Source: Sinorhizobium arboris LMG 14919 (GTDB lineage: Bacteria; Pseudomonadota; Alphaproteobacteria; Rhizobiales; Rhizobiaceae). Taken from it: a stretch of 64,000 nt of DNA. The notes under the pieces were generated by a model, which did no database searches, was not told where the DNA came from, and saw only the letters and a list, made by a program, of their open reading frames with translations. Shown piece after piece: positions 1 through 7,612 of the stretch. The stretch lies in assembly GCF_000427465.1 (NCBI RefSeq), contig NZ_ATYB01000014.1:1883570-1947569 (forward strand), given 5' to 3'. Made by a program: the position numbers and the translations under genes. Position 1 is the stretch's first letter; each line of letters starts with the position of its first letter.

Positions 1-887
1 ACGAGGCCTATACGTGGCGTCTCGCCTCGACCGACGGTCAAAAGGTCTATTCGTCTGCCGGCATTGCACTCGAAGTCAACACCTCGCTCGCCGACGAACG
101 CAAGTATCTCGGCGGAGAAAGCCGGCCGTCCATGGTACTGGTCTGTTCGGGCGTCTATGTCGAGAATTTCCAGAACAAGTCGGTGAATGCATGGCTGCGC
201 GAGGCCTATAACCGCGGCATCGCGGTTGGCAGTCTCTGTACCGGCGCCCATGTGCTCGCCTCGGCGGGCCTGCTCACGGGCAAGCGCTGCGCGATCCATT
301 GGGAAAACCTGCCGGGCTTCTCCGAGAGCTTCCCCCAGGCCGACGTGTATGCAGACCTCTATGAAATCGACGGCAACATCTATACATGCGCCGGCGGCAC
401 CGCCTCGCTCGACATGATGCTGAACCTGATCGATCAGGATTTCGGCGAGAACCTCGTCAACCGCGTCTGCGAACAGGCCCTGACCGACCGCGTGCGTGGG
501 CCGCACGACCGCCAGCGGCTGCCGCTGAGGGCGCGCCTCGGGGTCCAGAACGCCAAAGTCCTGTCGATCATCGAGCTGATGGAAAGCAACCTCTCCGAAC
601 CGCTGTCGCTACTGGAGATCGCCGAAAGCGCGGACCTGTCTCGCCGCCAGATCGAGCGACTTTTCCGTCAGGAAATGGGCCGGTCACCTGCCCGCTATTA
701 TCTCGAGATCCGCCTCGACCGCGCCCGGCACCTGCTTATCCAGTCGTCCATGCCGGTTGTGGAAGTCGCCGTCGCCTGCGGCTTCGTCTCCGCTTCGCAT
801 TTTTCGAAGTGCTATCGCGAGCTCTACAACCGCTCGCCTCAGCAGGAGCGCGCCGAGCGCAAGTTGACTCTGCAGATGGCACGGTAG
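1..887 (+). CDS. GlxA family AraC-type transcriptional regulator, 5' end outside window
   Basis: The reading frame is open from base 3, so the start lies outside the window and about 294 residues are visible. The N-terminal part is a DJ-1/PfpI (class I glutamine amidotransferase-like) domain; the segment around GSLCTGAHVLASAGLL is the usual nucleophile-elbow region of GlxA proteins. The last ~100 residues form an AraC double helix-turn-helix (LSLLEIAESADLSRRQIERL, then VACGFVSASHFSKCYRELY). Family members such as GbdR, CdhR and ArgR regulate catabolism of quaternary amines or amino acids. The ligand and targets of this protein cannot be read from the fragment. Confidence 0.9.
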   Translation, partial: EAYTWRLASTDGQKVYSSAGIALEVNTSLADERKYLGGESRPSMVLVCSGVYVENFQNKSVNAWLREAYNRGIAVGSLCTGAHVLASAGLLTGKRCAIHWENLPGFSESFPQADVYADLYEIDGNIYTCAGGTASLDMMLNLIDQDFGENLVNRVCEQALTDRVRGPHDRQRLPLRARLGVQNAKVLSIIELMESNLSEPLSLLEIAESADLSRRQIERLFRQEMGRSPARYYLEIRLDRARHLLIQSSMPVVEVAVACGFVSASHFSKCYRELYNRSPQQERAERKLTLQMAR

Positions 888-940
888 ATCGCCCCGTTGT
901 CCCTTCGGAACGATGGAACGGCAGGGCCTTCATCTGACGG

Positions 941-960
941 GCACCGGCAACTGCCGGTGC
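941..960 (+). terminator. Hairpin after the GlxA-type gene
   Basis: An 8-bp perfect stem (GCACCGGC / GCCGGTGC) with a 4-nt loop is followed by TGATTT, 53 bases after the stop codon. The T-tract is weak, so termination is likely but not certain. A second perfect 7-bp hairpin (ACCGCCC-GAAT-GGGCGGT, 1030-1047) lies just past the stop of the convergent receiver gene. Confidence 0.45.
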
Positions 961-1053
961 TGATTTCCGCGGTGGCAGGCCCTGCGTCCTCTACTGAGTC
1001 CCGGCCCGAAGCAAGCGCCGGTCGCCCGGACCGCCCGAATGGGCGGTCGTCCT

Positions 1054-1887
1054 TCAGGCCGGAATCTTGGTCCCTGCGTTCAACGTTCTCATCTTGGTGA
1101 GAGTATCGAGGTTCTGATTGACCCGGCAGTAGAATTCCTCGTTGATGAAAGGACGGGTGACGAAATCGTTGCCGCCGGCTTTGAGGAACCGAGCGGAAAG
1201 CAGCCGGTCTGTCGACGACGACACACCGATGATCCGCAGCTGATGCGGGCCGTAGGCAGCGCGGATCCGCCGCGTAAGTTCGAAACCGTCGATATCGGGC
1301 ATATGGTAGTCGGTGATGACGAGGCCGATGTCGGACGTGTTCTCCAGGATGTTCAGCGCCGCAGAGCCGTTTTCCGCCGAGCTCGTTCTGAAATTGTAGC
1401 GCTTTAGCTGCGTCGTCAGCACGGCCCGGGCCGTCGCGCTATCGTCGACGATCAACACGTGATGCTGTTGGTTCGTCAGGAATCGGCAGACGGATTCTGC
1501 CAGCATATCGACAGCAAAAACGCTGTCCTTGATGACATAGTCGACAATGTCCTTGGCGAGGATCGCCTCGCGCGTGCTCTCCTGAAACGAGCCGGTGAAG
1601 ACGACCGTCGGCACGCTCATTTCGATCAGATAGGTGAGCGCCTCTCCGTTCTCGGCGCCTGGAAGGTTGATATTGGAAATCGCGAGAGATGGTGCGAAGG
1701 AAGCGTTTTCGACCGCGAACTGCAAGTCCTCGTAGTCACGACAGACGATCACATCGATATCGAAAAGCTCCTTCAGCCGCTTCGAGACCATCGAGGCAAA
1801 GAGGTTGGAGTCCTCGGCAAGCACGATACGGTGTTCGCCGAGGGATTCACCGGAAAAGTACATTCCGGAAACGCCGAAGAATGACAT
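1054..1887 (-). CDS. Double receiver-domain response regulator
   Basis: A 277-residue protein with two CheY-like receiver domains (about 20-135 and 143-260) and no output domain. Receiver 1 has the acidic pair E25/D26 and a lysine (K120), but its phospho-acceptor position is asparagine (N72, in SNINLPG). Receiver 2 has D148/D149 and acceptor D193 (ITDYHMPDIDG), but the conserved lysine is arginine (R245, VTRPF). Only the second domain can accept phosphate on the usual Asp. In related proteins tandem receivers often precede GGDEF; here the chain ends after the second one. It may act as a phosphate sink or adaptor. M9 is an alternative start. Confidence 0.85.
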   Translation of the reverse strand: MSFFGVSGMYFSGESLGEHRIVLAEDSNLFASMVSKRLKELFDIDVIVCRDYEDLQFAVENASFAPSLAISNINLPGAENGEALTYLIEMSVPTVVFTGSFQESTREAILAKDIVDYVIKDSVFAVDMLAESVCRFLTNQQHHVLIVDDSATARAVLTTQLKRYNFRTSSAENGSAALNILENTSDIGLVITDYHMPDIDGFELTRRIRAAYGPHQLRIIGVSSSTDRLLSARFLKAGGNDFVTRPFINEEFYCRVNQNLDTLTKMRTLNAGTKIPA

Positions 1888-1988
1888 TGATCGCCTATAA
1901 AAAGAGTGTCCCCGGAAGGCACCCTAGGAGCAAAACGCTTTATCCGGTGTTAATGGGCGCGCTCATCCAATGTCGGCGAAGGCATCCC

Positions 1989-3599
1989 TCAAACGAAGAC
2001 GACATCATCCGCAGAAAGGTCGGCAAGTGACACGTTGTCCAGCAAAAGACCGAATGTATCGGATCCATTGAAGGCGATGTAGAGCCCGTCTTCGGTCTCG
2101 GTCGCGGCGGCAATCAGGTCGGCGAAACTGTCGATGCGCGTGGTGTCGTGTGCATATCCGATAAAGCGCAGCAGGTCGCCGCCGTCCGTATCGAAATCCG
2201 TGATACGATCCACACCTGCGAACGAAACCGTATCGGACGACCAAAGGAAGGTATCTGCGCCCGCTCCGCCGGTCATGACATCGTCGCCCGCGCCGCCCCA
2301 AAGGAGGTCGTTTCCGCCGCCGGCGTCCAGCCTGTCGTTGCCGTCGTTGCCGGCGAGCTGATCGTCGCCTGCAAGCGTGCGGATGGCATCATTCCCCGAG
2401 CCGCCGGACAGCTCGAATCTCTCGATATTGGTGAAGATCAGCGACGTGCCCAGCATGCCGGTCGAAGCGTCGAAATTCGTGCACGGCAGGGGATCGACGA
2501 CGCGCAAAGTATCGCTGCCGCTTCCGCCATCGATGAAGCCGGATGGCGCAGTCACCTGTATGAGGTCGTCGCCGGCGCCGCCGTCGATAACTATCTCTCC
2601 GTCGCCGAAACGCGTTCCGCCGTAAATCTCGTCGTTTCCATCGCCGCCCACGAGCACGTCGTGCCCGCCGGCACTGATCAGTATGTCATCACCAGCGCCG
2701 CCATAAAGGGCATCGTCGCCGCTTCCGGAGGCGATATAATCCCTGCCGCTGCTGCCGGTGACATAATTGTCGCCCTCACCCATATGGGCGGTGAGCGAAG
2801 ACAGATTTCCGGCGATTAGCGTATCACTGCCGCTGCCGAGATCCACGCTTGCAACCTCGATCCCGCTGATCAGCGTGCCCGTCGAGGCAACCCCCCGTCC
2901 GAAATCGATAGTGACGTCGTCGGTTCGTCCTTCATCGAACATGGAGAGTCTATCCCAGCCGCTCCCGCCGTCGATCACCGCGGAGGAAAGCGTGGTGATG
3001 ATGATGTCGTTATGGTCGCCGGCAAAGATCCGGTTCGCGCCGACAGTGTCGTTGATGATGTCGCCGCCGCTGCCTGTGTCGATCGCGTCGTCGCCCAGCA
3101 TGCTGGTGCCGTCGTCGCCGTCTACGCCATATGGGCCCACAATGTCGTTCCCGGCACCGGTCGAGATGATGTCGTCGGTGGCGGCGCCGAAGATCCGGTC
3201 GTTGCCGCTGCCGGTCGTCAGCACCAGCCTCTCGATGCGGTTGAAGAAGATGTGTTCCCAGTTCGCCGTGTTGTAGCCGATGATGCCGTGACCGTGCTCG
3301 CCGCTGAACCGGACGTCGGAGCTGACGCTCGACAGGTCGACCACCAGCGTATCGACGCCGGCGCCGCCCGTAACCGCGCCGCCGGTCCCGATCAGGCTGA
3401 TGAGATCATCTCCCTCGCCGCCGTCGAGCCGGTCATACCCGCTCCTGCTTGTCAGACGATCGTTTCCCGCCCCGCCGTCGACGAGGTCATCGCCGCCGCC
3501 GGCTTCGATCTCATCGGCGCCGCTCAGGCCCCAGATGCGATCCTTCTCCTCGGTTCCGGACAGCGTATCGTCTCCGGCAGTCCCAACGACTGTAGTCAT
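1989..3599 (-). CDS. RTX calcium-binding protein
   Basis: A 536-residue acidic protein with no signal peptide. From residue ~5 to ~460 it carries recurring GGxGxDxx nonapeptides (for example GGAGNDRL, GGSGNDAI, GGNDLLWGGAGDD) that form calcium-binding beta-rolls. The C-terminal ~100 residues end in a hydrophobic, acidic segment (NVSLADLSADDVVFV) typical of uncleaved type I secretion signals. No enzymatic domain is visible, so it is probably a secreted surface or matrix protein. A Shine-Dalgarno (GGGGAAGAG) precedes the ATG. No exporter is adjacent; the nearest type I ABC/adaptor pair in the window is in the Has cluster at 37.9-41.0 kb. Confidence 0.88.
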   Translation of the reverse strand: MTTVVGTAGDDTLSGTEEKDRIWGLSGADEIEAGGGDDLVDGGAGNDRLTSRSGYDRLDGGEGDDLISLIGTGGAVTGGAGVDTLVVDLSSVSSDVRFSGEHGHGIIGYNTANWEHIFFNRIERLVLTTGSGNDRIFGAATDDIISTGAGNDIVGPYGVDGDDGTSMLGDDAIDTGSGGDIINDTVGANRIFAGDHNDIIITTLSSAVIDGGSGWDRLSMFDEGRTDDVTIDFGRGVASTGTLISGIEVASVDLGSGSDTLIAGNLSSLTAHMGEGDNYVTGSSGRDYIASGSGDDALYGGAGDDILISAGGHDVLVGGDGNDEIYGGTRFGDGEIVIDGGAGDDLIQVTAPSGFIDGGSGSDTLRVVDPLPCTNFDASTGMLGTSLIFTNIERFELSGGSGNDAIRTLAGDDQLAGNDGNDRLDAGGGNDLLWGGAGDDVMTGGAGADTFLWSSDTVSFAGVDRITDFDTDGGDLLRFIGYAHDTTRIDSFADLIAAATETEDGLYIAFNGSDTFGLLLDNVSLADLSADDVVFV

Positions 3600-3784
3600 G
3601 TCGCTCTTCCCCCTGAAATACGACGCACGCTACTAATATTAAATTCCAAAGCATAAATCGAGATGCAGCCAAAAATAATTTTCGAGTTATAAATATAGAT
3701 TACATTACTTCAAATATAAAATTACTTTATCCGCAAGCCGAAATGCGACCTGACCGCCTACCGATTTCCGTATAGAATGCGCCC
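3600..3784. promoter_or_regulatory. AT-rich divergent intergenic region
   Basis: This 185-base gap between the divergent RTX and cyclase genes is clearly AT-rich (3630-3735 especially) against GC-rich neighbours. It must hold both promoters. No specific operator was recognised. Confidence 0.5.
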
Positions 3785-5194
3785 ATGAGCGAAGCCCAAA
3801 CCCTGTTCGATGTGCTACGCCATTCGGCAAGCACGGAGGTCGCCGACGCATTCGAGCGGCTCGTTCGGGATGCGCCCGATCACAAGCTCTGCCGCATCAA
3901 TGCGCTCGCCTTTGCCGCGCGCGAGGGCCTCGACGAGGAAGAGACGATCGCAGGCTTTCTGCATGCCTCGCGCCTGGGCATTTTCGAGCTTTCCTGGAAC
4001 GTGCTCTGTCCGGGTTGCGGCGGTGTACTCGACGCCAACACGTCCCTTAAGACGGTGCAGAGTACGGAGTATACCTGCGCGCTTTGTGCCGCCGGTTACG
4101 AGCCGACGCTCGACGAGATGGTCGAAGTCACCTTCACGATCAGCCCGCGCGTGCGCCACATCGGGGCACATACGCCGCATGAATTGCCGCCGGCCGAATA
4201 TTTCCGCCAGATCTATTGGGGATCCGGCATCGATCTGCCGGAGGAGGATTACGAAGCAAGGGTCGACGAATTCCTTCTGGAGGCGCTGGAACTGCCGCCT
4301 GGCGAGAAAGCCGTGATCTCGCTGCAACTTCCCCCGGAATTCGTCATCATCTTCGAGCCGGTGACGCATGCCGCCCAATTCCTGGATGTGAGCGGCGAAC
4401 CCACAAGGGAAAGGAGAAGTCTCGGGCTTGTCTTCGATCGCTCGCACCGCCATCACGAGACGCTGAGCTTGCCGCCTGGCCCCTTGCGCGTCTCGGTGGA
4501 GAACCACGCCGAAGTGCGTACCCTGCCCTCGATCTGCGTGGCCGGCGAAGCGTTGCATGCTCTGCTCGGCCGCCGCCGGCCATTTCTCACCGCCAAGCGG
4601 CTGCTCTCCAACCAGACCTTCCGCGACATCTACCGCACCGACACGCTCGATGTGGACCAGCGGCTGAAGATCACCAGCCTTACTTTCCTCTTCACTGACC
4701 TGCGCGGCTCGACGGAACTCTACGAGCGCGTTGGCGACCTCGCGGCCTTCGACCTGGTGAGAACGCATTTCAACGTCTTGAACGAAATCGTCGCGGCCGA
4801 GGCCGGCGCCGTTGTCAAGACGATCGGCGATGCGGTTATGGCAACCTTTCCGACGCCCGACCGGGCCATTACCGCGGCAATGCGGATGCGGGAGGCAATG
4901 CACGAACTCAACGAAGAGCGCGGCAGCGAGGATCTGCTCCTCAAGATCGGCATTCACGAGGGGCCGTGCATCGCGGTGAACCTCAACGACAGGCAGGATT
5001 ATTTCGGCCAGACCGTCAATATCGCCTCGCGCGTTCAGCACCTCGCCACTTCGCGAGAGATTTTCGCGACCGGCTCGGTCCTCGAAGATCCCCGAGCATC
5101 CAGCCTGCTCTCGGATCGCGGCCTGAGCCCTATGGCGCACCATGTGACGCTAAGAGGAATTGCCAACGAGATCAGTATTTTTGCAATTCCGTGA
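3785..5194 (+). CDS. DUF5939-type adenylate/guanylate cyclase domain protein
   Basis: A 469-residue soluble protein. The N-terminal two thirds resemble DUF5939 and contain a zinc-ribbon-like set of cysteines (C75xxC78 and C98xxC101). The C-terminal ~180 residues are a class III nucleotide cyclase domain. It keeps the first metal-binding Asp (FLFTDLRGSTEL) and the second (KTIGDAVMATF), then IGIHEGPCIAVNLNDRQDYFG and a NIASRV segment, so catalysis is plausible. The likely reaction is ATP to cAMP. Multiple cyclases are normal in rhizobia. The gene is divergent from the RTX gene and appears monocistronic. Confidence 0.88.
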   Translation: MSEAQTLFDVLRHSASTEVADAFERLVRDAPDHKLCRINALAFAAREGLDEEETIAGFLHASRLGIFELSWNVLCPGCGGVLDANTSLKTVQSTEYTCALCAAGYEPTLDEMVEVTFTISPRVRHIGAHTPHELPPAEYFRQIYWGSGIDLPEEDYEARVDEFLLEALELPPGEKAVISLQLPPEFVIIFEPVTHAAQFLDVSGEPTRERRSLGLVFDRSHRHHETLSLPPGPLRVSVENHAEVRTLPSICVAGEALHALLGRRRPFLTAKRLLSNQTFRDIYRTDTLDVDQRLKITSLTFLFTDLRGSTELYERVGDLAAFDLVRTHFNVLNEIVAAEAGAVVKTIGDAVMATFPTPDRAITAAMRMREAMHELNEERGSEDLLLKIGIHEGPCIAVNLNDRQDYFGQTVNIASRVQHLATSREIFATGSVLEDPRASSLLSDRGLSPMAHHVTLRGIANEISIFAIP

Positions 5195-5272
5195 GCAGCA
5201 CTGCGCCGCACTTTCGCGACTGTCCTGAAATTTTCCGGACCGCTGTCGGCATCGGCTCTCTCCGCACGTCCT

Positions 5273-5330
5273 AGAGCAGTTCCGGGAAAAGTGCACAGCA
5301 GTTTTCCGCTCGGAATTGCAGAAAAACAAA
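5273..5330. repeat. RIME-like intergenic palindromic repeat, copy 1
   Basis: The element starts AGAGCAGTTCCGGGAAAAG and continues through GCAGTTTTCCGCTCGGAATT to a GAAAAACAAA end. The two halves are imperfect inverted repeats. The same pattern recurs at 7423, 7482, 11411, 42384 and 47050, always between genes. It matches the style of rhizobial intergenic mosaic elements. Confidence 0.65.
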
Positions 5331-5407
5331 GGCTGGAGCGTTTTCGCGATTCGGAGATAAGCGGAAATACTTCAGCTTCGGCAACATTGCGATCAAGGAG
5401 AGCCGGA

Positions 5408-6067
5408 ATGAGAAAGATCACCGTTGGCGCATTCGTAAGCCTTGACGGAGTCATGCAGGCGCCAGGCGGACCGCACGAGGATCCGGTCGGCGGCTTCGGT
5501 TATGGCGGCTGGGCCGTCCCCTATTTCGACGAGATCATGGGACAAGCCGTGGACGAGATGTTTTCCAGGCCGTTCGATCTTCTGCTCGGGCGGAAGACCT
5601 ATGATATCTTCGCCGCACACTGGCCCTATGCCGGGCCCGACGATCCGATCGGTCCGCTCTTTGACCGGATCACCAAATATGTCGCCACGCGCAACCCCGA
5701 CCTGAAGCTCGACTGGCAGAACAGCCGGACTCTCGGCTCCGACCCGTTGGAGACGCTCCGGAGGCTGAAAAGCGAGGATGGTCCCGACCTGTTGACGCAG
5801 GGTTCGACCGATTTCCTGCAGACCCTGTTCCGCCACGATCTGGTGGACGAGATGTACATCTCGTATTTTCCGGTCGTGCTCGGAAAGGGCAAGCGGCTCT
5901 TCGGTGAGGGCGCAATGCCTATGGCTTTGAAGCTCGTCGGTTCGAAAGTCTCCGGGACCGGCGTCACCGTCAATAAATACGTCCGCAGCGGCCCTGTCGT
6001 GCCGGGTTCGTTCGAGTTCGAGCAGCCGACCGAAGCGGAGCTGGAGCGGCGAAGGAAGTTGAGCTGA
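5408..6067 (+). CDS. RibD C-terminal / dihydrofolate reductase family protein
   Basis: A 219-residue protein starting MRKITVGAFVSLDGVMQAPG, typical of the RibD_C/YyaP group of NADPH-dependent reductases. LLGRKTYDIFAAHWP and the region LLTQGSTDFLQTLFRHDLVD, followed by YFPVVLGKGKRLF, are family hallmarks. AAGGAG at 5395-5400 lies 7 bases before the ATG at 5408 and sets the start over the longer open frame. The physiological substrate of this subfamily is generally unknown. Confidence 0.88.
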   Translation: MRKITVGAFVSLDGVMQAPGGPHEDPVGGFGYGGWAVPYFDEIMGQAVDEMFSRPFDLLLGRKTYDIFAAHWPYAGPDDPIGPLFDRITKYVATRNPDLKLDWQNSRTLGSDPLETLRRLKSEDGPDLLTQGSTDFLQTLFRHDLVDEMYISYFPVVLGKGKRLFGEGAMPMALKLVGSKVSGTGVTVNKYVRSGPVVPGSFEFEQPTEAELERRRKLS

Positions 6068-6220
6068 TCTCCGGCGAAGTGCGTCGTTCGAAGCCTCGAG
6101 TGTTCCGATGAAACACTGAAACCTAACCCCGATGCTGGGCTTCGGCCCCGCATCCCTTACCCATTGGCGCGGCTCAGCTTACAACTGCCGTCGGACCGAC
6201 GGCAGACGCCACCGCGGGCG

Positions 6221-6487
6221 TCATTTTACCACGACAGAGCCGTTGACGATCTCGATCGTCTCGTCGCCCTGAAGCCCGAGGCGATCGCCACTGGGCGCAG
6301 TGACGAAGCAACCGCCAGGGCAGATCACTTCCGTCGCGCCTGCATCGATCGCCACCTCGATCCGGCTCTCCCCTTCGACGATCACCAGAACAGCAGCCTC
6401 CCCGTCCTTGTTTGTCACGGTAGCGGAATAGGCCACGCCGCCGGCCGACAGCACGGCGGACACCAGAACAACAGCAAAAGCTTTCAT
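6221..6487 (-). CDS. Small secreted protein of unknown function
   Basis: An 88-residue protein with a clear signal peptide (MKAFAVVLVSAVLSAGGVAYSA). The mature part of about 66 residues is beta-rich and acidic and contains two cysteines in VICPGGCFVTAP. I do not recognise the family; similar small periplasmic proteins are frequent in rhizobia. It stands alone, convergent with the RibD-like gene. Confidence 0.6.
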   Translation of the reverse strand: MKAFAVVLVSAVLSAGGVAYSATVTNKDGEAAVLVIVEGESRIEVAIDAGATEVICPGGCFVTAPSGDRLGLQGDETIEIVNGSVVVK

Positions 6488-6692
6488 CGCATTCGGCGCA
6501 CAAGCACCGTCCCCTTTCGGCCGGTTCGCCCTCCCGGGAGACGACGCCGGCCACCCCTCTAGCCTCGACCAGCCTACCGCAGAATTTCACCAGGGGTAAC
6601 CCGTGCAGGAAGACAAAGCGGCCGCCTGAGCGGATCGGAGAGGACCCGGAAACCCGGTGATCAATCGTGTGTCTTGCGAAAAAGCCGATTAG

Positions 6693-6767
6693 TTGTCCCC
6701 AGCGCACTTGATCCATCGATTGCTGACGGTCTATGCGTTTGCGACGCCGCCGGCGTCACGGGGACAA
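6693..6767 (+). promoter_or_regulatory. Structured 5' leader of the TerC gene (candidate)
   Basis: TTGTCCCC (6693-6700) and GGGGACAA (6760-6767) are perfect complements enclosing 59 bases. Inside, GACGCC-GCC-GGCGTC (6743-6757) forms a 6-bp hairpin. The closing arm ends 15 bases before the TerC start codon at 6783. TerC genes are often controlled by the yybP-ykoY manganese riboswitch, but its conserved core is not recognisable here. The role is inference. Confidence 0.4.
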
Positions 6768-6782
6768 TAGGGATTACCAGAT

Positions 6783-7424
6783 ATGGAGATTTTCACTTCC
6801 GCCGGCCTGGCGGCACTGCTGCAGGTCATCGTGATCGACCTGGTGCTTGCGGGCGACAACGCCGTCGTCATCGGCCTTGCGGCGGCCGGCTTGCCGCTGG
6901 AGCAACGCAAGAAGGCGATTCTCGTCGGCATCCTCGCCGCCACGGTTCTGCGCATCGTGCTCGCCATTTTCACGGTCCAGCTTCTTGCGATCATCGGGCT
7001 CCTGCTCGCCGGTGGACTTCTCCTGCTTTGGGTCTGCTGGAAGATGTGGCGCGAGATTCGCTCCGGCGGCCACGAAAGCATAGATGGTCTCGAAAATACG
7101 GGCGCCTCAGGCCCCAAGAAGACTTTCAAACAGGCGGCAACCCAGATCGTCATCGCAGACGTCTCCATGTCACTCGACAACGTCCTCGCCGTCGCCGGGG
7201 CCGCTCGAGAACATCCAACGGTGCTCGTCTTTGGTCTGGCGCTCTCTATCGCGATGATGGGTATTGCCGCGAGCTTTATTGCTCGTCTGCTCAGCCGCTA
7301 CCATTGGATCGCCTATATCGGTCTGGCAATCATCCTCTACGTCGCTCTCGACATGATCTACCGCGGCGCGCTGGAGGTCTGGCCGCACATCGTGCCGGTG
7401 GCTCAGGCATTGGCTGGCCTTTAA
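6783..7424 (+). CDS. TerC family integral membrane protein
   Basis: A 213-residue membrane protein with about seven hydrophobic segments. DLVLAGDNAVVIGLA (near residue 20) and ADVSMSLDNVLAVAGAA (near residue 125) are the duplicated Asp-containing TerC signatures in opposite halves. TerC/YjbE/Alx proteins are linked to manganese export or metal supply to secreted proteins. The gene is monocistronic and is followed directly by RIME-like repeats. Its leader contains a possible structured RNA. Confidence 0.9.
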   Translation: MEIFTSAGLAALLQVIVIDLVLAGDNAVVIGLAAAGLPLEQRKKAILVGILAATVLRIVLAIFTVQLLAIIGLLLAGGLLLLWVCWKMWREIRSGGHESIDGLENTGASGPKKTFKQAATQIVIADVSMSLDNVLAVAGAAREHPTVLVFGLALSIAMMGIAASFIARLLSRYHWIAYIGLAIILYVALDMIYRGALEVWPHIVPVAQALAGL

Positions 7425-7470
7425 AGCACTTCCAGGAAAAGTGTGTAACGGTTTTCCGTCCGGAAGTGCG
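7423..7470. repeat. RIME-like repeat, copy 2
   Basis: AAAGCACTTCCAGGAAAAG followed by CGGTTTTCCGTCCGGAAGTGCG. This is the most regular copy in the window and overlaps the last base of the TerC stop codon. Confidence 0.65.
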
Positions 7471-7481
7471 GAGGTTAGAGT

Positions 7482-7519
7482 AGAGCATTTCCAGGAAAAG
7501 TGCGCAGCTGGAAGTGCGT
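7482..7519. repeat. RIME-like repeat, copy 3 (internally shortened)
   Basis: AGAGCATTTCCAGGAAAAG is followed directly by CGCAGCTGGAAGTGCG. The central GGTTTTCCGTCC of the other copies is missing. It lies in tandem with copy 2. Confidence 0.55.
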
Positions 7520-7535
7520 AGGTTCAAAGTGTCGG

Positions 7536-7569
7536 GAGCGTTTCACTGCTATGAATCAGTGAAGCGCTC
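7536..7569. terminator. Long stem-loop between TerC and the convergent channel gene
   Basis: GAGCGTTTCACTG and CAGTGAAGCGCTC pair over 13 positions with one mismatch around an 8-base loop. It lies between convergent genes and could serve as a bidirectional terminator. There is no clear T-tract. Confidence 0.35.
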
Positions 7570-7612
7570 TGGCGCTACAGCCCGCCGGCGCCCGTGCTTG
7601 GCTTCAGCCGGA

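Noticed and set aside
1989..3599. RTX protein as a substrate of the exporter at 37.9-41.0 kb
   Set aside because: Possible in principle, but 34 kb apart with no shared regulation visible; not claimed.
3815..5143. Long open frame opposite the DUF5939/cyclase gene
   Set aside because: Its product has no recognisable family features; the plus-strand frame has intact cyclase motifs and a zinc ribbon. It is a codon-bias shadow.
6560..6782. yybP-ykoY manganese riboswitch before TerC
   Set aside because: The conserved core of that riboswitch could not be found; only an unrelated long-range pairing is visible.
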